From: Rhodotorula mucilaginosa
Taxonomy: Eukaryota; Basidiomycota; Microbotryomycetes; Sporidiobolales; Sporidiobolaceae
Direction of reading: 5' to 3'
NCBI GenBank assembly: GCA_034406715.1
Contig: CP137864.1
Location: forward strand, 1,550,001-1,614,000
Length of the DNA stretch: 64,000 bases
Position 1 is the stretch's first letter. Each line of letters starts with the position of its first letter. The position numbers and the translations under genes are program-made. Below the pieces are notes generated by a model. The model did no database searches and was not told where the DNA came from. It saw only the letters and a list, made by a program, of their open reading frames with translations. Positions 56,850-64,000 of the stretch are shown here, in pieces.

Positions 56850-57470
56850 GGAGACCATCACTCTCTGTGACCCCCCGTCCTGTTTTTCCGCCGTGATACC
56901 CGTACAGTTTGTTCGCCGCCTCGAACCCCTAGACATCGCCGCCTCGTCCGCAACCTCGCGCTTCTCTTTGCCTCCCCTCTAGACTGGTTTCGTCGTCGTC
57001 GGCAGTCGCGGGCCCGGAGCCTTCCGGATGGATGGTAGTTTTGAGAGCACTGTAGGCCGGACCTCTTCCCCTCCGTTCCCCTCCCCTTTCCACCCCTCGT
57101 CCTTTCCTCATGCTCTTATCTCACTCTCTTTCACGACTTCATCTGTCCGCTTCCTCATGACTCATCATTCGGATATGCTGCTGGCCTGCGCATCGCGACA
57201 ACGATTACCACATCCACGCCCCTTCTCTGTGTGCATACGTCTCGATCTCTGCGCGGCTCACCTTTCGTACTTTTTCGGCGGCGTCCCTTTTCTCGCCCGA
57301 TCCCCTCTTACCCTTCGAGCTTCACGACTTGCAACCCATCGTTCAATACCCTCTTGCTCAGGCGCAGAAGTCTACAAAGTGGAACTTTTCGGACTGAAAG
57401 CTGCCAGCTGCCTTTGGAAATCCACGCCTGCTTCTCCTGCTCCAGACAACCCCGCCTCGGACTGTACGGG
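56850..57470. other. intergenic region, CPL1-like to STE24
   Basis: 621 bp between tandem plus-strand genes. A long pyrimidine-rich tract runs at about 57058-57175. It may be the CPL1-like 3' UTR or the STE24 promoter. No gene supported. Confidence 0.4.
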
Positions 57471-59373
57471 ATGACTTCGCTGCTGCATCAGCTGCAAGGA
57501 GCACTCGCGGACCCTTCGATCCCCTGGAAGTCGGTCCTGCTCGCGTCGATCGGAGCGAAAGAGGTGTTCGAGACTTACGTCGGGTGAGCGCCGCTCCACA
57601 TCCCTCAATCTCGACGCAGACAGGCCAGAGCTGACCTGCGAGCTCGAGTTGCAGCTCTCGTCAGCGTCCGTACCTCTCGCCTGTGCTCCACCCGACGCTC
57701 CCGAACGCCCTCAAGCCGTACCTGACCGCGCCGGACGCTCACGACACGTACCGCAAGTCGCAGGCGTACGCGCGGCACAAGCTCGACTATGGCTCGGTCA
57801 TGACTGTCCTCGACCTCGGAGAGACGGCCGTCCTCCTCTCGGGCGTCGCGTTGCCCGTCTGGAACGCTCTCGGCTTGCCATTGCCAGCTGGAGGCGGTCA
57901 GTCCCAGTGGACGCTCCTGCGCGGGTTCTGGGACCTCGCTGCACGCGTGCCCTTTGCCGGAGCAGGAGCGAGCGAGATCCGCCAGAGCGCCGCGTTCGTC
58001 GTGCTCCTGACCGTCGTCGGGACGGTGCTCTCGCTCCCGAAGGAGTATTACCGCAACTTTGTCCTCGAGGAACGGCACGGCTTGTGAGTCGTCCCCTCTC
58101 AGATGTGTTTCTTGGCTCCGTGAACAAAGAGCTGACGCCGAACTCTGTCACCAGCAACAAAATGACCCGAGGTACGCGCTCCGAGAGCGTTTTCGTTTTG
58201 GCGGCCATCAGGCGATAGTTGACATTCCTCGCCTCCTGCAGCGACTTTCGCCAAGGACCAAGTCAAGGGTGAGTGCACATGCTGCAGGACGAATACGTCC
58301 TGGCTGTCCGAGTTCCCCGAAACTGACTCGGCCGCTTGTAATGCAGGTCTGTTTGTCTCGCTGGCGCTGGAAGTGCCTCTCGTCGCGGGGCTCATCAAGA
58401 TCATCCACTGGGCCGGCTCGGATGCCATCTTGCGCATGGTGACATGGCTCATCGTCTTCATGTAAGCTCGTCCGCTGTATCGTCGACTTGGCTCGCGTCT
58501 GAATCCCCTCGGTCGCGCAGTTTCTGCATCCAGATCGCCATGATCTTTGTCTACCCCTACGTGATCATGCCCCTCTTCAACAAGTTTACGCCTCTGCCGA
58601 CCGACTCGCCCGTTTACCCGCGCGTCAAAAACCTCGCCGAGAAGCTCAACTTCCCGCTCGGCAAAGTCTGGGTCATCGACGGTTCGATCCGCTCGTCGCA
58701 CTCGAACGCGTTCTTCTTCGGCCTGCCCGGACTGCAGAAGCACATCGTCCTCTACGATACGCTCCTCGAGAAGTCCAAGCCCGAGGAAGTCGAAGCGATC
58801 CTCGGTGAGTTGGTGCACGTTCGTCCCGGTGCTTCGCCCGCTGACTCCGTCTTTCTCAAAATAGCTCACGAGCTGGGCCACTGGAAAGGAATGCACGTCG
58901 TGTACCTCCTCGCCGTCGCCTTGACCCAAGTCGCCGTCTCCTTCTCGGTCTACGCCCTCTTCCTCGAGAACGGCGCCCTGCTGTCGGCGTTCGGCTTCCC
59001 TCCTTCGGCAGCCGCGAGTCCGCTCGAGTTGGTCAAGAACAAGCTCGGCATGTCGCACGGAGGAACCGGTCCCACCATCGTCGCGGTCCTGTTGGCCTCG
59101 ATGCTCGTCTCGCCTCTCTCGAGTTTCCTGCAGTTCGTCACGAACTCGATCACTCGCCACCTCGAGTACGATGCCGACGCGTTCGCGACCAAGCTCGGTG
59201 CCTCGTACGCCGTCAACCTCAAAAAAGCGCTCGTCACGATCCACGAGAAGAACCTCGCGGTCTACGGCGTCGACCACGTCTATTCGGCGTACAACCACAA
59301 CCACCCGACTCTGGTCGAGCGGCTCGAAGCCCTCGATTCGCAACTGGCGCGGGATACGAAGAAGAGCACGTAG
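57471..59373 (+). CDS. STE24: CAAX prenyl protease 1, STE24
   Basis: Seven exons: 57471-57583, 57655-58083, 58155-58171 (17 nt), 58242-58268 (27 nt), 58347-58461, 58521-58804 and 58865-59373; 497 aa. The N-terminal region has membrane segments and YRKSQAYARHKLDYG, then EYYRNFVLEERHGFNKMTRA and TFAKDQVKGLFVSLALEVPL. The motif SHSNAFFFGLPGLQKHIVLY precedes the zinc site AHELGHWKG (HExxH at about 330-334), and the third ligand lies in HLEYDADAFATKLG. Ste24 is an ER/inner nuclear membrane zinc protease that trims prenylated CAAX proteins such as a-factor, and clears clogged translocons (family knowledge). The last exon carries the whole protease core. The C-terminus KKST lacks a strict KKXX signal. 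Confidence 0.95.
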
Positions 59374-59486
59374 GTCTCCGTGGCAGGGAATAACGATACT
59401 TTGCATGCGACACATATTAGGAGAGGAAAACAGAGAGTCGTGAGCAAGAACTAGAGCTGCAAGAAATGAGAGTCGGAGCAAGAAAG

Positions 59487-62258
59487 CTACTGCGCCTGGT
59501 TGCCTAGTGCTCCACCCTGGCTTGGCCGTCTCAGCATGGCGCCGAGACGCTGCGGATTGCCCGACAGCGGTCGCGACAGTTCGTCGTCGTCGTCGAGGTC
59601 AGGCGAGGACGCGATCTGCGTCTGCGACCGCGACCGATTCAAGATCATCTTGCTCAGTCGGCGGTTGATCTTGATCGCTTCCGAGTCGTCCGACGAGTTG
59701 CCGCCGTCCTCGTCCGAGTCGAGACCTTTGTTGCCGAGCGGGCGGCGGTAGCCTACCGAGGGTCCGGCCGTCGCCGAGCGCGCGAGACTCGAGCTCAACG
59801 TCGACGTCGTCCGGCTCGAGTCGTGCGAATCGGTTTTCCGGTGCAGGGCCTTGTTCTGAGCTCGGGACGACTCGAGATTCTCGACGGCGGCGCGGACCCG
59901 GTTGGGATGCTGCAGCGGCTGGAGATCGGGAGAGTCGGGGAAGACGGGGTCGAACCCGTCGAGCGTGCGGGACGCGCTGCTGCTGCTGTGCGAGACTGGC
60001 CGCAGCTCTTCGCGGGTCGGGAGTCGGGGACGAGATTCGCCCTGAGACGAAAGATTGGCGTATGCGGATTTCGGTCTCGGCTTGGACGCTTCGGTCGATT
60101 CCTGCTTAACCGACCGTGACGCTGGCCGGTTCGCAGTCGATCTCGAGCGGTGCTTGTTGCTCGAACTTTGTCGCGCCGGAATCTCGTCCGCGACGGGCTC
60201 TTCGGCGTCCGAGTAGGCGAGAGCGCCGTAAGCGTCGAGCGAGAAGGCCGAGATTTCGCTCTTGCGCGCGGCCGCCGGCGGCTCGTACGCCGGCATCGGC
60301 GATCCGACGCTGAGCGGTCGGTCTACTTCAAGACTCGGTGGAGCTGGTTGGACCGCAATCGAGGCGAACGGATCGTTCGACCGAACCGGCTTTGCAAGCT
60401 GCGGTGCGGCCTTGTGGCGGAACGCCGACTTGGTCGGAGGTTCGGTCAAGGGAACCACCTCTGACGGGCTTGTCGAGCGCGGGGCGCCAAACTGAGAAGG
60501 AACAGGCGGGAGAGGCGGTCGGGGCGATCCCATGTTCGCCGGGGGAGAAGCGTACGAGAAGAGCAAGTCGCGCGGGGCATCGCGCTCGGGCGTATCCGGC
60601 GCAGCGGAGCGGACCAAGGTGGACGCCGTCTTTTTCGGCGAGACTTGGAGACGAGTGGGAGCCGAAGGCAAATTAACGTTGAAGGGGGGCGTCGCTGGGC
60701 GCGCAAAGGGATCCGAAGGAGCCCGGCCGTGACGAGACAGGTAGCGCTGTCCGGCGTCCGCCTCATCAGAAAGGCCGTGGTTGACCGGCGCCTCGAGTCG
60801 AGGGTGCAGCTCCGCCTCGGTCACCTCGCCAGCGGCATAGCGCTTGGCCAAGCCGCCATCTCGGACTCGCGCTTCGGCGAGGAAGGCATCATAGTCGAGG
60901 TCGGCGTGCTTCTTCTCGTCGAGGAAGTCGTCTTCGTCGTCGTCCTCGTCGACGCCTTGCAGACCCATGTAGGTTCCTACGGCACCAAACGACGGCGGAC
61001 CAGCATTCTCCGGACTCGGAGAGTACACCGACGGCGAGGGGCAATTGTCCGCCGCCGAGGCGCCCGACGAGAAGCGCTTGAAGATCTTGTCGCTCAGGCG
61101 ACTTCCAAACGTATCTGTACTGCGCGTGCTGACTCCACGCTGCAAGTTTGCGCCTTCCGGGACCGAGGTCATGCGCGGATTGTAGCGGCGCGACTGACTG
61201 CCCATGCGCCAGACCCCGGCTGTGAGAAGACCGTTACTCGCGGGACCGCGGTTCGGTCCGTACGGGTCTGGGGCGGACCATTGCGGGAAGTCGTGCGTCG
61301 AGGAGGATCGCGATGGCGGTACAAAGGGCTGATCGACGGGAGCTTGCGAGACGGAGAGGAACGGGATCGCGGCTTCGTGGACCGGTTCCTGCTGGTACGG
61401 GATCGCCGAGCGAGAAGCGATCGAGAAGACGCTCGTCCAGCGCGACCCGCCCCGGTTTGACGGAAGCGAGAACCTCTTCTCGTCGTAGTCGTATGCGCTG
61501 GCGCCGGGGGGAGCCCGAGACTTTTCGCGCACGAGGCCGCCCATCTCTTCGTCGTCGTCGTCCGGGTCGTGCATCCCTCGCCGCCAGGATCCGACCGCAC
61601 CTCCCCACCAGGCACTCGAGCCCGCGTTCGAACCAGGGAGGGGTGTCTTGTGTCGTCCCTTTGCCCAGCATTTCCCGTACGTGCACGCCAAGATGGCGAA
61701 CACGGCGACGAGGGGGACGATCACAAAAGCCGGGATCAAGTAGACGATCTTGAATGAGCTCCCGCCACCACCGTTGCCGGAAGCAGCGATCGCCGAGATG
61801 GCAGTCCCCGTGGGATTCGAGTATCGCGAGAGAGTCGTCGCCGCCAAGGTAGAAGAGGAGGCGGAAGAGGAGGAGGAGGACGAAGAGAGCGACGACGTGG
61901 AGGAAGAGCTCTCTGCCGGCGGTGAGGTCATCAGACTGGAAGTCGCTTGGGTCGTGGACCTCGACGATGCCGGCGGCGTGGTGGTGCTGCTGCTGCTGGT
62001 GGTGGTGGTAGAAGAACTCGCCGTGGTAGATGACCAAGCGGCGGTCGTTGTCGTCGGCGAAGCTGCGACCCACGCCGAAGTAGTCGTTGTCGTCCATGCC
62101 TGTGCGCTCGAGGAAGCTGCTGGAGTCGTCGCAGCAGCTGTCCACGCCGCTTCGCTCGTCGTCGTCGCCGCTTCCCACTCTGCCGAAGTCCACGGCGAGG
62201 CTTCCTCCTCGGGCTGCCAAGGCGTGTACAGGCCGTTGTCGTACCCTGAATCGGCCAT
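59487..62258 (-). CDS. signalling-mucin-like single-pass membrane protein
   Basis: One uninterrupted frame of 923 codons, ATG to stop. Residues 1-30 are acidic and Trp-containing (YTPWQPEEEASPWTSAEW). About 30-150 is a Ser/Thr/Ala-rich stretch likely to be heavily O-mannosylated. A membrane helix follows at about 171-193 (IVYLIPAFVIVPLVAVFAIL), then CTYGKCW. The ~730-residue cytosolic tail is disordered and has acidic (DPDDDDEEMGG) and Pro-rich patches plus many Ser/Arg sites. The plan (mucin-like ectodomain, one TM, long tail) resembles fungal surface sensors such as Mid2/Wsc or Msb2-type proteins, but no family domain was recognised. There is no classical signal peptide, so the helix itself would serve as signal anchor. 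It is the only long multi-domain gene here with no intron. Confidence 0.75.
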   Translation of the reverse strand: MADSGYDNGLYTPWQPEEEASPWTSAEWEAATTTSEAAWTAAATTPAASSSAQAWTTTTTSAWVAASPTTTTAAWSSTTASSSTTTTSSSSTTTPPASSRSTTQATSSLMTSPPAESSSSTSSLSSSSSSSSASSSTLAATTLSRYSNPTGTAISAIAASGNGGGGSSFKIVYLIPAFVIVPLVAVFAILACTYGKCWAKGRHKTPLPGSNAGSSAWWGGAVGSWRRGMHDPDDDDEEMGGLVREKSRAPPGASAYDYDEKRFSLPSNRGGSRWTSVFSIASRSAIPYQQEPVHEAAIPFLSVSQAPVDQPFVPPSRSSSTHDFPQWSAPDPYGPNRGPASNGLLTAGVWRMGSQSRRYNPRMTSVPEGANLQRGVSTRSTDTFGSRLSDKIFKRFSSGASAADNCPSPSVYSPSPENAGPPSFGAVGTYMGLQGVDEDDDEDDFLDEKKHADLDYDAFLAEARVRDGGLAKRYAAGEVTEAELHPRLEAPVNHGLSDEADAGQRYLSRHGRAPSDPFARPATPPFNVNLPSAPTRLQVSPKKTASTLVRSAAPDTPERDAPRDLLFSYASPPANMGSPRPPLPPVPSQFGAPRSTSPSEVVPLTEPPTKSAFRHKAAPQLAKPVRSNDPFASIAVQPAPPSLEVDRPLSVGSPMPAYEPPAAARKSEISAFSLDAYGALAYSDAEEPVADEIPARQSSSNKHRSRSTANRPASRSVKQESTEASKPRPKSAYANLSSQGESRPRLPTREELRPVSHSSSSASRTLDGFDPVFPDSPDLQPLQHPNRVRAAVENLESSRAQNKALHRKTDSHDSSRTTSTLSSSLARSATAGPSVGYRRPLGNKGLDSDEDGGNSSDDSEAIKINRRLSKMILNRSRSQTQIASSPDLDDDDELSRPLSGNPQRLGAMLRRPSQGGALGNQAQ

Positions 62259-63640
62259 GGTGAGCCGGAAGGCGCGCGGGACGGATGAACTGGTGCTGTA
62301 GAGAGCCGCGATGCGTCAGTGATTCGGCGCACGGCGACTGCACTCTGAGATCTGACCCGGAACTCACGGCAAAGCTTGGAAAGGTACAAGACTCGAGAGA
62401 GATGGCCAATAGCAGAGGTTAAGGAGCGCCTGAATTCCTCAGTGCGATCTCTAGGCACGCCGTGAGCAGCTGAAGGGGAACTGCAGGAAGGCGAGGGAGA
62501 GATGTTGAGTGAAGATTCGACGTTCCAAGCATTTGCATCAATCTCACTCGGGCAAGTCGCACCTTTTCCCGACCGGCAACTCGTTCTTTGACAGGCGAGC
62601 TCTTTACAATACAGCAGACGGTTCAGTCATGGCAGAAGCTACAAAGGCCAGCTTGGAAGAGGTGGAAATATTCGGTTCGATCACCGCCAGGCTCCAGCTG
62701 CTTGCGCCGTCCGCTTTGAAAGCGGTGTGCTTACGCTTGGCGACCTGTCCGCTTCAAGTCTGCGGCCACCAGGTCCAAGGTTAGCCGGTAGAGAGCAGCC
62801 TCAATGAGGGCAAAAGATCAGTAGACAAGATCGTCAGGGACTACGGAAAGCGGCCGAGACGTTCGTGACCTGTCCAAGTCCCTGCGCAGCCGATGACACC
62901 AAGAGCAGCTCGCGTCGGAGCAGGAAACGTTGGACTCCTCAAGCTTGAGAGTCCGGGAAGTTGCAGTACCCTCCTGCTTAGCGCGCGTCAAGGCCGGTGC
63001 GGACAGTCTTGACCGAGCTGGACACATCTTGAACGCAGTCTCACCTCCTGTACCTGCGCGCGATGCCCCTCTCCGCTCAGACGGAACCGAGTCAAGCATG
63101 TAGCCAGCATGGTGCGATGCGTCACAGTCGCTCTGCGTCGGAGCCAGCGAGAGGCGTGGTCAGAGCGGGGGTTCAATCGACGGCTGAAGCTGACATGGTT
63201 GGAGAGGAATATCGTCTGCTCGTCTCGGACGCAGCGACCGGGAGACGTGAGCTTGTTGGTAAGCATAGCCGTATTAGCGTATTGCTGGACGCATAGCGTC
63301 GACTAACGTGTGCTGAACCAGGGTCAAGTGACTGCACGTCAGGACATCGTGCAAGCGGGAGAGAGGGATCCGCCCGGAGCAGCGAGAGGGCCAAGTCGAT
63401 TGCAGGGTGAAGCCTTTGGGCGAGTATAGACGGGGCCGATAGTCGCTCTCATGAAGAATGGATCGCATGGCGGAGGGAGAGCTGCCTGCTGCTGGAGACG
63501 GCGTCGTCACCTTCTGACCGACCGCTTCTCCTCCCACAGCGAGCAGCTCTGCAACTAGCGAAAGGCCAGCAGCGAGACTACGCTCAGCCTAGACCCTCAA
63601 CCACCCGCCCGCTTCGATCCCCCCGCTATAGTCTGCCGGC
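62259..63640. other. divergent intergenic region, no convincing gene
   Basis: 1.38 kb between the mucin-like gene and PRE9. A 91-codon frame at 62509-62784 (plus) and a 93-codon frame at 62818-63099 (minus) show no motif or splice support. Probably promoter and leader sequence. Confidence 0.4.
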
Positions 63641-64000
63641 ATGGGTTCTCGCCGTTACGACTCGAGGACGTAAGCCCGTCATCAACTTGCTCACCCAGGG
63701 CAGCCAGGCACCAGGCCACAGTACAGGGAATGGTTGCTGACTCTGATTTGCCTGCTCCTCGCTCCTACGACCCCGCTATGCCTCGGTGATCCGCTGGCTG
63801 CAGTACCATCTTCTCCCCAGAGGGTCGGCTCTACCAGGTCGAATACGCCCTCGAGAGTATCAGTGAGTCACCGCGGCTCCTTGCAAAGCTCCCTCTGCAT
63901 AGCTCTCGGGCTGGCATGCAGGCTACGAGGCCGCGTGCTCGGGAGGAAGGTTGGTTTGCGGCCGCGCTGACGACCACCACCCCTGTCCTTGCGTCATCAG
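63641..64000 (+). CDS. PRE9: 20S proteasome subunit alpha3 (PRE9/PSMA4), 5' end only
   Basis: Two coding exons are in the window: 63641-63669 and 63804-63862. Spliced, they read MGSRRYDSRTTIFSPEGRLY then QVEYALESI, identical in this stretch to yeast Pre9 as I know it. The second intron starts at 63863 (GTGAGT) and the window ends on a CAG, which suits the next acceptor, so exon 3 should start just past base 64000. Pre9 is an alpha-ring subunit of the 20S core; its N-terminus is part of the gate (family knowledge). The first intron (134 nt) is long for the window. Confidence 0.96.

Noticed and set aside
61750-62301. Plus-strand Val/Glu-rich frame
   Set aside because: Antisense of the Ser/Thr-rich and membrane-spanning part of the mucin-like gene; composition is a codon mirror.

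Overview
The window looks like nuclear DNA of a basidiomycete yeast. It is GC-rich (judged by eye) and densely packed. Almost every gene is broken by introns of about 55-80 nt with GTGAGT, GTGCGT or GTACGT donors, a CTGAC-like branch site and a CAG or TAG acceptor. This style and the protein sequences suggest Pucciniomycotina (Rhodotorula or Sporobolomyces relatives); that placement is inference. No transposon, virus-like element, CRISPR array or prokaryotic feature was seen.

Layout. 1-3.6 kb: the 3' end of an RNA polymerase III subunit gene (RPC37-like) and a Ser-rich unknown protein. 3.8-8.6 kb: three tightly tandem minus-strand genes, two unknown and SWC4. 9-14.4 kb: glucose-6-phosphate 1-epimerase, an unknown minus-strand gene and a PIN-domain RGG protein. 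14.8-24.3 kb: a Rua1-type zinc-finger regulator, the phosphoinositide phosphatase FIG4 and the ribosome-associated STM1/SERBP1 homologue. 24.9-29.3 kb: two membrane proteins and the PKA catalytic subunit. 30-41.5 kb: an FSH-type serine hydrolase, flavocytochrome b2, a large HSL-type alpha/beta hydrolase and a short-form phospholipase D. 41.6-46.1 kb: two identical tRNA-Glu(CUC) genes in inverted orientation flanking TRM5, then an Mpo1-like (DUF962) gene. 46.2-53.2 kb: a Cdc15/Cdc7-type kinase with a C-terminal C1-like finger, and cohesin RAD21. 55.6-64 kb: a secreted CPL1-like protein, the CAAX protease STE24, a signalling-mucin-like membrane protein, and the 5' end of the proteasome alpha3 gene PRE9.

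Most genes are housekeeping, with a scatter of chromatin, cell-cycle and signalling functions (SWC4, RAD21, Cdc15-like kinase, PKA, FIG4, PLD). There is no obvious biosynthetic or defence cluster. The most unusual signal is in gene architecture. Conserved protein motifs can only be read if very small internal exons of 5, 6, 7, 10, 12 and 17 nt are included, sometimes at catalytic or cofactor-binding sites. One of these exons is followed by a GC-AG intron. Exon boundaries were worked out by hand from frame, splice signals and family conservation; no transcript evidence was available.
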